From Pardosa pseudoannulata (lineage: Eukaryota > Arthropoda > Arachnida > Araneae > Lycosidae), in contig CM063502.1 of NCBI GenBank assembly GCA_032207245.1, forward strand, positions 45,638,191 to 45,702,190: a DNA stretch of 64,000 nt. Reading direction: 5' to 3'. The position numbers and the translations under genes were made by a program. The stretch's first letter is position 1. The number at the start of each line of letters is the position of its first letter. Under the pieces are notes generated by a model that was given only the letters and a program-made list of their open reading frames with translations, was not told the origin of the DNA and made no database searches. Positions 1 to 11,929 of this stretch are shown here, one piece after another.

Positions 1-277
1 TGCACCTCCTGCTGTAATTGTAATCTTAACTCTATATAACAGAAAATTTCATAACGTATATAAACTCTCTGGGGAATAACCAAAACAATTAGAAGTAAAG
101 TGTGGAAGTTTGTATCAGGAAATTTCATAATAACATGGAACAACGTAAAAATAAAAGAATGTTCAAGGGATTACATGATTCGTAAAAAGATTGAGTTGCA
201 AAAAAAGTGAAGTAATGTAAAAAAAAAAATCTTTAGTGTACCGAAAAATGCATTAAAAATGCATTGTATACAAATTT

Positions 278-294
278 AAAAAAAAAAAAAAAAA
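278..294. repeat. poly-A run
   Basis: An uninterrupted run of 17 A. Nothing around it identifies it as the tail of a retroposed copy. Confidence 0.9.
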
Positions 295-351
295 GTTATA
301 AAGTACGAGAGTAAGTACGAACTGTCAGCTCTAAGAGAAGTTAAGAGATCC

Positions 352-405
352 GGGCAGAGAATGGTAGACTACCAGTGAATCCAGGCAGAGAATGGTAAAC
401 GACCA
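352..405. repeat. short direct duplication, period 31
   Basis: A 23-nt segment starting at 352 recurs at 383 with few differences; both carry the core ggcagagaatggta. It lies in a GC-richer patch (about 340-530). The minus-strand 61-codon frame across it (341-526) includes the peptide TPLNFTHPINVL. That peptide distantly resembles a frame in the retroposon-like segment near 21.6 kb, so the patch may be a relic of the same dispersed family. Confidence 0.5.
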
Positions 406-1549
406 ATGGCAGTCTTTGGATTTGACTCTCCGAAATAAGAACGTTGATGGGGTGCGTGAAGTTTAGGGGGGTAAGCAATTCGCCGAGAATGGGGTGAGGA
501 TTGAAACCTAGGTTTTCTTGAGCCAATCCACATGTTGGGAATGAGTCAAATGGGTGTATGAAATTTTTGATGAGTTACGGCCTAATAACATGTTTTCACT
601 CTGAAATTGTATGTGACTGGAATTATAAAATTGATTGGTGCTTTAAAAGTGATTAGAATTAATATAAAAAATCTCTGCTGAGTGCACGTGGTGATGATTA
701 GCAATTATTAAGAAGTAACGAAAGGAGAGTGATGCATGTTTGTTAACCCATCAGTTACCACAATACCTTTTTAGGGGCGGCTAAAAAAGACACCGGTATG
801 TACAAATTTTACGATTTTTCGGAAAGCGGTTTATTTTTTTTTTTATTTTTGTAAAAGTAGTCCTACAAGTAATCTACCAGATTTTCGAATGTCTGTTTAA
901 AAATTTGCAGTTTGGTTTAAAATTTCATGCTTTTCTAAGTTTGCTCATAAATTTACTCTTAAGGAAGGAACATCGACTGATATTAGAAAAGCTTTATAGT
1001 AAAACTTCACTTTAACAAGTAGTTTCCATGTGACACTACATGAAGCCTTATCGTTAGGTTTTTTTTATATAAATGGTATAGGTTAATTTTAGTTAAATAA
1101 TTACAATATACTTGTATTCAGACACTTGTACGTATAGGTTTATACTTTAGATTTTTTTAGACCGTGCGGATTGCAGTAAAAAATAGATCTGAGAGAAAAG
1201 CCCTTGAAGTACTACAACCCATAATTGACACAAATAACATAATCTAATTAGCGTGCAAGAAGGAATTTTTGAATGCAGATTTTTTATAAGCTGATAATTA
1301 AATAGAAAATGTATTATTACAATGTACGTATAGTTTAATACACATACTCATAACACTCTTACCCTTAGCTCTAACCCAGATTATGTGCTTATTCAAAATG
1401 ATTAATACTTTTTTTCTGAAAACTTAACATTTTTATACTTACATTCATTATTTACAATTTCATACTTGTACAGTCAGGATAATGTTAAGACTGCAACCTT
1501 TAACGATTAAATTATCTAGCAGCATTTAATGATTAATTTATCTAAATAT

Positions 1550-1722
1550 GAGAGGTGGTGATTCGAGTCGTATTCGGCCGAAGCTGAGAGAAACGGGGCC
1601 GCACATCTATCGGCAACGAGGGACGGTTCCGGCATCAGTTGAGGCATCAAACGCGATGACTTTGAACGGGCATCACCTCCGTTTTTGTGACAGGAATGGC
1701 AGCTAGGTCGTCACCCCAATGA
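1550..1722. other. GC-rich islet in AT-rich surroundings
   Basis: About 170 bp is clearly richer in G+C and CpG than either flank. Its left edge (gaggtggtgattcg) and right edge (gggcatcacctcc) are imperfect inverted complements of each other, which suggests a small mobile element or the remains of one. The minus strand has short open frames broken by stops. No RNA or protein family is recognised. Confidence 0.4.
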
Positions 1723-1831
1723 ATTCAGTAGAAAAAGTTTTATTGAATTTTTATTTGTCAGCATATTAAAAATTTCTTTCACTTAATGTTCTGAAAACAC
1801 TTAAACCACTGAGATCCTATTAACAATCAAT

Positions 1832-1863
1832 GTCTCTTGTATAGCAGGGATAGTACAAGAGAC
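1832..1863. repeat. perfect 10-bp inverted repeat (hairpin)
   Basis: The arms gtctcttgta (1832-1841) and tacaagagac (1854-1863) are exact reverse complements separated by 12 nt. No flanking gene or element gives it a role. Confidence 0.75.
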
Positions 1864-2692
1864 GCTGGGTGAAAAAATAGTTTGATTTATTTTGTCTTAA
1901 GATTTATATTTAATATCACTAGAGGAAAATCCATTTTTTTCACAATTTATCAAATTTATTATTCATTATTTTAAACTTTTCCACTGAAGTCTTCAAATTT
2001 TCCACCACTGAATATAAATTTACTTTTTGTGCAGGTACATATGCGGAAATCGTGACGAATAGAAACATATTAAAAAACTTCACTTTTAAGTACTGTGCTT
2101 ACATGTGATACCAAACATTTCTATAATTACGAAGATTTTTAAATGAATTACATGCAATGGTGTGTTTAAAATGACAGCTGATGTCAAAAGACCGTCGTAT
2201 TCAAAGATCTTTAAATCTATATTTTGAGGATTATTTGCTTTCAACGAGCATGTAGGATCCTCCCGCAGGTGTATCGCAGAGTCTTGCATTCATTTTCGAT
2301 GGAAACACCTTCAAGTTGCAGATGGCTGCAAGTCCTGACCTTTTGGCCTTCTGTGACTCTTCTGCATCTTAATGATCCTGTCGTCAACTTGTCAGTTTGA
2401 TTTAATTAAAATACCCATCCTACGGAAACCGTGAATTCAGTTATTTTCTACCTTCGCAAAGTCGCCACCTTCTAAGGTCACATTTGTGCACCTGCTACCT
2501 CTAAGATCTTTATTACCTAACTTCAGTTTAAAAAAGGGGTTAATATACCTTAACCTCTTGACATACCTAGACGTCATGTATTTGATGTGCTATGGTAGAC
2601 TTTTAAGTCTTCGAGATGTCAAGAACTCTCTTCGACGAATACCGGGAAGTATGATATTGTATAGAATTACTTAATAAATTAATGTACATTAA

Positions 2693-2695
<3 letters not shown>

Positions 2696-2779
<84 letters not shown>
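2696..2779. repeat. (AT)n microsatellite
   Basis: About 84 bp of uninterrupted AT dinucleotide. Confidence 0.97.
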
Positions 2780-2783
<4 letters not shown>

Positions 2784-2894
2784 TTATTGCATGTTATATA
2801 ACAATGTAAATCCGAAAGTAAAACACCCTATTTCGAAGAGCTTGTACAAGAATGGTATTTTACGAACGCGCCAAAGCTTATTTTATTCGTATGA

Positions 2895-3356
2895 CATAGA
2901 TTGATGTCTCGGAGACGTCAATCATTTCATGTGCTAAAATAGACTTTGACGTCAATAGCTGTCTCCAATAGACATCATGCAGCATAGTATTAAACCATTT
3001 AACTTGTTTTTCTATGCTGATTTGATTACACTGTTCTGGATCTGTGTGTTCTTAAAAAGAATGTAGGAAACGAATCAACTTAGTGTAAAAAAAAGTCAGT
3101 TTTACCTAATCGAAAATGAATTGAAATTTTTCATACTTTAGAGTAATACTTATTTTACACTATTTAATTATTACCGATTAACATAATATAAACCTCATTA
3201 AAGGTTACATAGCAATACAAATTTCACAACGAAACATTCTTTTTCTCCTCTTGTATAGATTTGGTATGTTGAGCCAGAACTAAATAGTATCAAAGAACTA
3301 AATAGTATTTTTCAAACACATCAAATTCCTTTTTGTTTGTATGCTAAGGGTTTAAC
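2895..3356 (+). repeat. dispersed repeat, copy 1 (0.46 kb)
   Basis: This aligns in the same orientation with 6222-6674. Shared stretches include catttcatgtgc, the segment around tagactttgac, tcaatagctgt, and at the far end aactaaatagtattttt followed by catcaaatt. The copies are well diverged, with several indels. A short third match lies near 2562-2600 (gacgtcat...gatgtgctatggtagactttt). No coding potential or terminal inverted repeats were seen. Confidence 0.6.
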
Positions 3357-3360
3357 TTAC

Positions 3361-3471
3361 TGCAGATTTAATTAGCAAACACTCCATTGTGCCTGCAATT
3401 CTTTGATTAGGTCTTCTGGTAGATAACAGCCCGGTGTTATCAACTGAAGAGTGATCACCGTCTTTGGCCAT
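3361..3471 (-). CDS. candidate first coding exon, unrecognised product
   Basis: On the minus strand an ATG in a strong context (gacaaaATGG) opens 37 codons and ends at a good splice donor, GCA followed by GTAAGTT, in phase 0. The peptide starts MAKDGDHSSVDNTG and ends in MECLLIKSA. It is hydrophilic and has no signal peptide or membrane segment. The same DNA is open in another minus frame (3372-3569, ending with the peptide PEDLIKELQAQWSVC), so frame choice is uncertain and either frame could be a decayed repeat. I do not recognise the protein. No continuation exon was identified at lower coordinates. It lies head-to-head with the plus-strand exon candidate at 3840-3936. Confidence 0.3.
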
Positions 3472-3839
3472 TTTGTCGTACTCGGGTTCATACGAAATGC
3501 ATCAAACGTTATTACAATCATCCACAGGTTATTTTTTTTATTTTGAGTATTAAATGTAGATTTTAACAACTTTTTTTACACAAAAGGGGGTTTTTAAGGC
3601 AAAACTTTTTTTTAGATCAAGGTTTCCTTTAGAATGGTATTTTATTCACGGTTTGTGGTGATTTTCTTTTAATTATAGATTATTATCAAGCATATTTAAA
3701 ACAGAATTAACTGTATGTTAAATAGCTCAAAACTAATAAAAGAGTAAAATGATTAGGTTTTACCCTTGGACAATTCACACTTAACACATTCCACATAAAC
3801 CTCTTTTAATGAGTAAATTATTAGACAAGCTATTTACAG

Positions 3840-3936
3840 TCCCAATGAAGCTGATTTTCTCGGGCATGGCTTACAATTCAAACTAAAAATGTCAGCAGTG
3901 CCAAAAGTTGAGTTGTCTCCTTTCAAAAAGCACAAG
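3840..3936 (+). CDS. candidate coding exon, unrecognised product
   Basis: A pyrimidine-bearing acceptor (gctatttacag) is followed by 97 nt and a donor (AAG then GTTAGT). Reading with one leading base, all 32 codons are open: the peptide begins PNEADFLGHG and ends VELSPFKKHK. An in-frame ATG at 3889 (MSAVPKVELSPFKKHK) could instead be the start of a first exon. The C-terminal half is basic. The donor leaves phase 0. The family is not recognised, and chance cannot be excluded because the exon is short. Confidence 0.3.
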
Positions 3937-4404
3937 GTTAGTTGTCAAGTCATTTTATCGTGGTTTCAATCAGATTAAAAATAAAAAAATATATTTTAAA
4001 ATAATTGATCAGCTTCTGAAATTGTAGTTTAAAGTAAACGTGATTAATTTGTATACACGAACATGACGCGGGTTGAACATACTTCATTGTAATGCAAGTT
4101 ATTTTTTAAAATTTGGAGCAGTTAATTTAATTTTGCTTTATAACTTTTTTGATTCTTCTTTACGTAAATATTAAACAGTTCATTTTTATACTAATTTAGG
4201 TCATTATTATGACAGTATGGGTCTGAACGTTGCTTAAAATATTTTGGAAGTATTATAGAAAATCTATAAACATTTTGTACAAAAATTATACTTATTTTTT
4301 CAAAAATCTTTTATACCATTGGTTTCCTTTTCTGTTTAAAAGAGACCACATTATTATAAGAGACCACATAGCAAAAAATTATACGTCTGCGTTAATAGGT
4401 ATTA

Positions 4405-5630
4405 CGACTGTGGAATAAAAAGTTTCCAGCCTAACAAGGAAATTAAAAACAGTTCTTTAAAGCTAACTTTATTCTTCAACATAGTCCCCTTAGAAAGATA
4501 TACACTTGTTCCACAGGTTCTGCAATGTTGGATCCCCTCTTTGCAAGAAGTTTCGTCTAAGGCTTCAAAGTAGGTATGCTCAGTGACTTCGGTATCAGAT
4601 GTGAATTTCCACCCAGAAGTTTTTTTTATGTTGATTGAAGAGTGTGTAGTACTAGAGAGGTAATATAAAGATAATAGGGTGCATGGAAAAGAATTTCGAA
4701 TGTCAATTCATTGTTTCCCATTAAAATGACAGCCTTGTGGATGGAACCATTATACTGGTGAAACAGGACTTTCTCCTTGGACAGACCATGTATTTTTCTT
4801 TGATTTTAGAATGCAACTTATTCAAAAGATTTGCATAAAAATCAGGATTCTGAGTTTTTCTAAATAATCCAATAATAAAATTCCCTTAGCATCCCCCAAA
4901 AAACTGTTGCCATAATCTTTCCAGCAGGTGGTGCAGGTGTTGCTTCTCTTGGTGCCGGTTTGTCTTCCGCTGCCTTCTGTTTTGATTGGTCCGTGGTCTC
5001 TGGAGTATAGTGATGAATTCATGCCTCATACACAGTTATGAAACGTTGCAAATATCATTTGGGTTTGAGTTGTATAGCTCCAAACATGGATTCGCTATCG
5101 CCATGAGCTGCAGTTTTCAATCCAGAATCAAACTCGCCACCCATCTTTCTGACAACTTTCTCATACCCAAAATATCGGTTAAATCATGATGTGTTTGTTT
5201 TTTCGATAGACTAACAGACTCAGCAACATCTGCCAATTTCAATCTGCTATAATTTATAACATTTTTTGTATTTTTATAACGATTTCTTCTGTAGTGGCTG
5301 ATTTCGGTCTTTCAGAACGCTCCGCATCCATACAGCTTATACGACCACGTTTAAAATCTGCAGTCAATGTTTTAACAGTTGTAAATGCAGGAGCAGATTA
5401 CCCCAGTGTAGCATCTAGCTCCGTTTTAATATCCGATGTGGATAAGTCTTCAGTTTTCTCTATTCTCGATTAAACACATAAGAAAACTTTAAAAGAGCAC
5501 AATATAAAAAAAACAGGCAAAACAAAAACGTTTAAAAATATTCAAAAAATACAGCACTTTAAAGTGTCTTTGTCAAAGTAATTTTCAGAACGCCATTTCT
5601 AGGTTAGGGCGGAAGATTTTCATTCTACCC
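4405..5630 (-). mobile_element. degenerate mariner-family DNA transposon
   Basis: The ends are imperfect terminal inverted repeats: 4408-4435 and the complement of 5603-5630 agree at 20 of 28 positions (gtggaataaaaag versus gtagaatgaaaat, both ending cctaac). TA dinucleotides flank both sides (4403-4404 and 5631-5632), as expected for the Tc1/mariner superfamily. The minus strand encodes a broken mariner transposase. The length of about 1.23 kb is typical of full-length mariners, so the copy is nearly complete in extent but inactive. Confidence 0.9.
4822..5460 (-). pseudogene. mariner transposase pseudogene
   Basis: Reading the minus strand from about 5460, the N-terminal helix-turn-helix region is clear: DIKTELDATLG, a stop, SAPAFTTVKTLTADFKRGR, then DAERSERPKSATTEEIV near 5352-5269. 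This is the conserved mariner sequence before and across the second helix-turn-helix. Further on come LGMRKLSERWV (near 5160) and, after a frameshift and stops, HYTPET-like and FWGDAKGILLLDYLEK-like remnants (down to about 4830) that mark the catalytic-domain region. At least two in-frame stops and a frameshift are visible, so no functional enzyme is encoded. The shorter open frames on both strands here are fragments or shadows of it. Confidence 0.88.
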
Positions 5631-5792
5631 TAGTAAGTGTAAGAAAACTTATAGCTTATTATATTTTGCATGAATTTCAACGCATTTATCCATTTAACTT
5701 AAATAATATTTAATAGGTTCGGGCTGACTTTAAATTTTAATTAATTATATATGTATATTAGTTGTTAAAAGCCTACTATTATAAATTTGTAG

Positions 5793-5981
5793 TCATCGAA
5801 GTCGTATCGTCCGTTCGAAACCATTTAGCTGTAAGCCGATTTTATTTAACCTCTGAAAGTAATGACCTATTTCTCTAAACCAAAGCCCGTACAAATAATT
5901 TTGCAGTACATTTATAGAATTCAGTTTAGGTCCTTGGTCTGAGAGAATTTTATCTGCAAAATCCTTAAGACCTTGAAGCAT
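5793..5981 (-). CDS. open frame of 62 codons, unrecognised
   Basis: The minus-strand frame starts MLQGLKDFADKILSDQGPK and contains YGLWFREIGHYFQRL. Its composition is more protein-like than the neighbouring AT-rich frames, and an AG with a T-rich stretch (ctatattag) precedes the ATG. There is no family match that I know. A frame of this length is expected by chance several times in a window like this. Confidence 0.15.
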   Translation of the reverse strand: MLQGLKDFADKILSDQGPKLNSINVLQNYLYGLWFREIGHYFQRLNKIGLQLNGFERTIRLR

Positions 5982-6221
5982 TTATGCTAATATAGAATAT
6001 TACATTACTAGGTATTTGAAATTATAAAAATCAGACCGTTGAGGAAAGTTAAAGAAGGAAAATAAATTTGATACCAGTGTTCAAACTTGCATTAGTTTTC
6101 ATATTTGATCGACATTTATTTATATTATATTTAAATTTGATAAATTCAGATACTTCTTTCTGATAGTTTGACTATTAGGGAGCTTGTATCAGCGCCAGAA
6201 ATCAATATTCACCCCTTGCCA

Positions 6222-6674
6222 TACAATGATGTTTGGGAGATATTAGTCATTTCATGTGCCAAAGTAGACTTTGACATCAATAGCTGTTTTCGACAGATAT
6301 CGTGAAGCATAATATTTAAACATTTAATTATTTAACTCGTGCTTCGTTTCTGCTTTGATTAGAATGTCCATGATGTTATTTATCCCTGAAAAATAATATA
6401 AGTTGCAAAACTACATATAAGTGTAAAATATGTCGGTTCCACTACCTAATCAGTAATTCTTTATATTGTTTCATAATTTTAAGAATTATAACTATTAATT
6501 ATATTTATACTATTAATTATGTTTCCAGTAACATCGTATATACCTCACTAAATGTTGCATAAAGTAAATTTTTAAAAAAATGTTCTCTTTCTCTACAAAA
6601 TTGCTACAAAAACCAAACTAAATAGTATTTTTCATTCGCATCAAATTGCGTTTTAATTACGTCATGAGGTTAAG
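6222..6674 (+). repeat. dispersed repeat, copy 2 (0.46 kb)
   Basis: Direct, diverged partner of 2895-3356. The two copies lie about 3.3 kb apart, on either side of the exon candidates and the mariner. The right boundary of both falls just after a gg-ttaa motif (aagggtttaac versus gaggttaag). Confidence 0.6.
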
Positions 6675-7305
6675 CAAGTTAGAAAGGCTTTATTATTTTT
6701 GGGCTGCTTTTTATTTTTTTAAATGTTTAAAGTAATGTAGTTATTCTATGTCGCTGTCTTCAGTAACACCGTTCATTTAAATAAAATAATAAAATTATAG
6801 AAATCACATATTATAAAAATTTAATTTGATAATGTCCGAACAACATCTTAACTTGAATAGGAATTATTTTCCTTACCTTCTTGAATATTTTTTTCTATTC
6901 CTGGTGCTGCTACGTTGTCATTTAACAAAATTCTATGTATAAATGCCCTAATAGGATTGGTGTTTTTAAATAGACATACCTTTCGATCGGAAGTCTGTAT
7001 TATAATTGCTTTTTTATTCATTTTAATATAACGCGTTCAGTTTAGTTTAAAATATTTCCTAAATCTAGATCAAACTTTAAAATTTTTACAATTTTTACAA
7101 AAAAAATTGTTTTTAAAATTATTTTTAAAAGCATAAAAAAATACAATTAGAATAAAATAAAATCCACCCAAAATTAGCATCTGAAATTTGTACATTAATT
7201 ACTTATTTTTTGATTTAAAATAAAAACTAATTGTATTTTATATTTCTTTGAGCATCAATTATAATAAATAAGAGTGTTTATAGAAAGATAGATTTAACGT
7301 TTTTA
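6675..7305. other. AT-rich stretch without recognisable features
   Basis: I see no gene, element end or repeat beyond short A and T runs. Confidence 0.6.
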
Positions 7306-8652
7306 GGTTTGATATTTTTTTCTTGAGATCCCGGATTTCTTAAATTGATTAGTAAATAATCAGTTTTACGTTTACAGATTATAACAAATAGTTTACTTCA
7401 GTTTAATACAAAACTTTAGTGTCTAATAAAATATATAAATTGAAATTAGCTTTTAAGTCGTTTAAAAAGTCATCTAAACTTCTACATCCTATTCTGACTT
7501 TTTAATACCTAATTTACCACATGTAATATGATAAAGAAATGGTCTCATACTTAATTTTTTTACCTGTCTCTCAAAACTACCCCTAGAATAAATATTAATT
7601 TTTTGTATGTTCGCTGGCCACATTTTTCAGCTGTTTCGGGAAAATAGTTTCGCTTCAGCAATGATCAAATTGTCGGACTGTTTGTTTTTCAAGATAAATT
7701 TAATGATAAAGGATCATGTGTGCCTACCATAAATTATTGAGTAATCTTTAGTCTCATGAGACCAAAATCCCGTGAATCTCGCTCTATCTCTGACAATATA
7801 GACAAAGCGTATTATTCTTGTACCATTTGATGCAGAGCAGGTACCTTGTAATGACGGTCAGTTGACTGCTACGCCTTTTATCTGAAGTTTAAAGTTCCAA
7901 AACGCTTGAGTTTGGTTTGATTGTCATGACTGACAATTACTAGTTCTTATTGCTCAATGCCAGACAAGTCAAATAGGAGATAATTTTCCGTGTAATTGAG
8001 GAAACATACTTTCGATGGTTACATTTATGTAAGAATATATCATCCAGAAGTTATATAACTGCTGGACACATTTCAAATTATAGACCTTATTCTTTTTACT
8101 TGACCATGCTACGGGGCAAGAAGCTTAAGCAACTGAACTGAGTATATTACAGTCTGGCCATAATGTTTAAAAGAACAGGCAGAGTTCGCAGCGAAACTTA
8201 AGCTTTATTCATTAGCTGTGAAAAATTAGATGTTTGCCAGTTAACGGCAGACAAGAGAATGATACGAAGAAAACATCTGACAGAGGTGTACCCCAGAGCG
8301 AGACTGACATAATTATTTCAAGGGACGAAAAATTTAGTCAGCTAATTTAACTGTTAGATCAGGAAAACCTGAGCCTTTTGCCGGTGACAGCTGAAAAATG
8401 TGTTGAATGGACAGGAAATTTACATCTATTGCACAGAAAGCTTTGTTGGAAGGATTTTAAGTCGAGGAGACTCCTTTGAATAAGACATTTTGTGGCTGGG
8501 GAAATAGATTTTAAATAATTAGAATGTGAGAGAGGAGGTTTTTAAAGAGATATTAAAATGAAATTTTGATTATTACAGACCTCCTCCCCCCCCCCCGAAA
8601 AAAGAGAAAATCGTCTGTCTGAAGGGCGACATTTTCACAAATTATAATGGTA
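7306..8652 (+). repeat. 1.35-kb direct repeat, copy A
   Basis: This aligns over its full length with 12789-14134. Both start ggtt-gatattttt and both include cagttttacgtttacagatta, then aattgtcggactgt, ggaaaatat-type segments and a C-homopolymer near the 3' end (8584-8596). Both end gacattttcac-aattataatggta. The copies differ by many point changes and small indels. A diverged copy lies inverted near 62.2-62.55 kb, so this is a dispersed family. Whether A and B are the terminal repeats of one decayed retroelement or independent insertions is open. I saw no target-site duplication or primer-binding site. Confidence 0.8.
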
Positions 8653-10888
8653 CAAAAATATAATTATCGGAATTATTAAAGAAAAATTATAACATAATAC
8701 GAAATTTAGAGTAGAAGAGGCACAAGCTGTTTTGCCACTGTGTGAGAATAGGAGACATCAGGGTTGCAGAATCAGAACTTTGGTCTGTAACCCATCACAA
8801 GTATTTCCAGACAATCTTATCAAAATTTCAAAACTATCAATTTATTCAGTTCCTATGATTCTTCTGCACTATCACAAAAACTACATAAAGAATAGATAGA
8901 TGAACAAATAAACAATGAAAAGATGATATGCAAGGAATATAAACAAACACATAACATACTCAAATGAAGGTTTACAATAAACAAGTTTTCAAAAAAGTTC
9001 ATCATTAAAATTCACACAAATATTTAACTCAAAATGTACAAATTTTGTAATAATAGAACTTATCTTTACTGACAAAATTATGTGGAGAAGAGAAATGGAG
9101 GTCCTCTCTGGTGACCTACTTCAAAAATTGTTAGTGATCACGAGGGTGCTCACTCAAAACAAAAGGCTCATCCCTCTGCGGGAGGCGACTACCTATTGCA
9201 TTTTTGACAGGAGTTTCTAATATTATAAAAAAGTTAACTATGTTCTCTAAAAATATTGGACAAAATTAAGAGCAACATGTGACAAATCAGGTGAGTCCTA
9301 ACCTGGCTAAAACTCTCTGTAACTCGTTAAAAATTAAAATATTCACAAAATTTGTATTTTTGAACAACATTTTGAAACATCTTTTTTTTTCTACCAAAGA
9401 TCAAAGGTATGACGGTTGACAGTCTCCCACATCGAAATCAAACTTTACTCATCTTCAGTGTGAAAAGGAAAAAACGAAACAAAATAATTAGATTGAACTT
9501 CAAAGAATATCTTGGGAGAGTGGAAGGTGCTTGTCTCGAAGGTGATGACGGGATGACCGTTCATGACCTAGAGGAAGGTGAAAAACAAAAACGACAAAAG
9601 AGTCACCTAAGCTATCCCTGACTTTGCAGAGTGTCTCTCCGGACTTAAATATTAGTAAAAAAAACTAACTCTACACTGAAAATCAAAATTAACTTTTCTT
9701 CCAAACAGTATTCCTTGAAAACAAAATTTTGTCTACCTTATATTTAATTCGCTCTCCAAAATTTAGACGTAAATCATTATCATATCTCTTAAATATCATT
9801 AACCAAAATTTATACTCAAAATGAAAACGTCAATAATTACTCTAAGGAATGTCTTTACTTTAATCAAATATTTCTTGTACTCTAAACTTTATTATCTTTT
9901 AAATAACGCATCATAAATTCAAAAAATATAAAACACGTTTATGATTATCATGAAAAATCTTTGAATATGAAAAATTTAATAATATAAAACATTTGAACAC
10001 TTTAAATCAAAAATTTTGTGCATTTCAATTTATAAAACCAATACTTCAAAATTATTAACTTTTTTCCGATGCAGGAGGAGATACAGTCACCAAAATTATG
10101 TTCAAAATTAAAATTCGAAAGTTGTCAAAAATGCGTGTATAAGTAATGGCAAAATATTAAATGACATGAAAAAATACTTCAAACTGATTATTCTATACAA
10201 TTACTTCAATTTTCAAAAAGCAAAACTCAAAAAACGATGAAATGCAAATTGGCTAAATATAAAAACGATTAATATAATGAATAAAAAAGAACATCGATAT
10301 CTAGAATCGTCAAGTTCGTAATCAGCAGATCAGTTCTTCCGCACTAAGCGAATCTTGTTAAAACATCACCTTGATTCATAAGCATGAAAACATCTGCTCA
10401 AACCGCAACATAGAACAGAGCGTTCACCAGCGTACATGTCATAACAACTCACTCATAGTTCTGGAACACAAAATCAGAATATTCTTTACATAATTCTGTG
10501 ATTCAGTTGAAACCGAAACTGCCACGTCGTCATAATTAAGAATTCACAATTTCTTGCAATGGTCATAGTATTCATTATTAAAAAAATGAACGTTATTGGG
10601 AGCCATAATTTATGATCTCAAGCCGCAAAAAGGGTGCAATTTTGGACTACCGATATTAGATTTATTGCGCTATTTGCTCTTTCCGAAGGTCACAGTATTT
10701 TCATATTTTTATCCATGAGAATAGAATTTTTAATCACGTCAGCTCAAATTAAAATATTTTTTCTCCCCACTCAAAACATTCGCTTATGTAGGCGATCCTT
10801 TCGTACATGGTGGAAATAGAATAATTAAATTTTTCTAAAATCAAAATTTTAAATTCTTAACCAAATTATTAAATTAGCCAGGGAGTTC
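8653..10888. other. A+C-biased interior between the 1.35-kb repeats (left part)
   Basis: The plus strand here is visibly richer in A than T and in C than G. No gene is recognised. A plus-strand frame without an ATG (about 8691-8895) reads plausibly at first (EEAQAVLPLCENRRHQG) but matches no family I know. Another frame of 70 codons (9409-9621) contains GRVEGACLEGDDGMTV. Either could be the remains of a retroelement body if the flanking repeats are its terminal repeats; this is inference only. Confidence 0.4.
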
Positions 10889-11018
10889 ACTCTCTCTCTC
10901 TTCACTCTCTCTTTCTATATCTTTCTTTCTCTCTCTCTCTTTGTCACTCTTTTTTTTCTTTCTTTCTCTCTTTCTTTCTCCTTTTTTTTCTTTCTTTGTC
11001 TGTCTGTCTGTGTCTCTG

Positions 11019-11049
<31 letters not shown>

Positions 11050-11102
11050 TTCTTTCTTTCTCTCTCTTTTTCTCTCTCTCTGTCTGTCTGTCTGTGTCTC
11101 TG

Positions 11103-11162
<60 letters not shown>

Positions 11163-11185
11163 CGCGCGCTTTCTTTCTTTCTTTT
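10889..11185. repeat. CT-rich simple-sequence block
   Basis: About 300 bp of tct/ctc/tttc polypyrimidine on the plus strand. It contains two copies of a tctgtctgtctgtgtctctg module (about 10997 and 11080) followed by long (TC)n, so it is itself internally duplicated. Low-complexity frames on both strands (Ser/Leu/Phe-rich or Arg/Glu-rich) are artefacts. Confidence 0.95.
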
Positions 11186-11879
11186 CAAACCTCATTTAAA
11201 AATAAAAATATATGTTAGAAAAATTTACGTAAACAAAATTTTTAAATGTAACCACCGCACATCGTAAATCACTAATATAAATATCATATTCAAATTTAAA
11301 GTTATTCGAAAACTGTCACCGAATTTTAACATGAACTTTAAAATCAAATGCAATCAGTTATCAATACTAAAATGATTTCTTTTACAAAGAATAAATACGC
11401 AAAATAACTTAATGTCCTGCTGTTTGGTTGTTCACATAATTGAGTTTCACGATTCTTGTTTACGCACAATATGCACAGCAAAAATAAACCAAAATTAAAA
11501 AATTTTAACATTTAATATATAAAAACCAAAATTAATTTTTGAATCATTTCTAAGTTTCTCAGTGCATAATATTTTCATCCTTTCATTTCAACTATCATAA
11601 TTCAACCAAACATAGCTGTCAACAATAAAAAAACTAGTAGATATTAAAATTATAACCACTTCTTCATTGTAATAAATCATATTGGAGACACAACCATAAT
11701 CATTTATTAAGAGTTATCACATTTCGAAAAATGTTATTCATTTATGCAAATTTAGATATTTTCGAGAATAAAAATTTCAAGCAATAAATTCTACAGCTGC
11801 CACTAAACTTTTGAAAAACTTTTCTATACAAAAATTCTAGTTACAATTTTAATAATGATTTTTTAGTTGATAAGCTTTT

Positions 11880-11883
<4 letters not shown>
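11186..11883. other. AT-rich stretch without recognisable features
   Basis: A-rich DNA with the same plus-strand A and C bias as the preceding segment. No gene or element end was found. Confidence 0.5.

Positions 11884-11927
<44 letters not shown>
11884..11927. repeat. (AT)n microsatellite
   Basis: Forty-four bp of pure AT dinucleotide. Confidence 0.97.

Positions 11928-11929
<2 letters not shown>

Noticed and set aside
341..526. 61-codon minus-strand ORF as a gene
   Set aside because: Covers a short direct duplication and lacks splice or family support; retained only as a possible repeat relic.
10874..11267. Ser/Leu/Phe-rich and Arg/Glu-rich ORFs on both strands
   Set aside because: Direct translation of CT/GA simple sequence.
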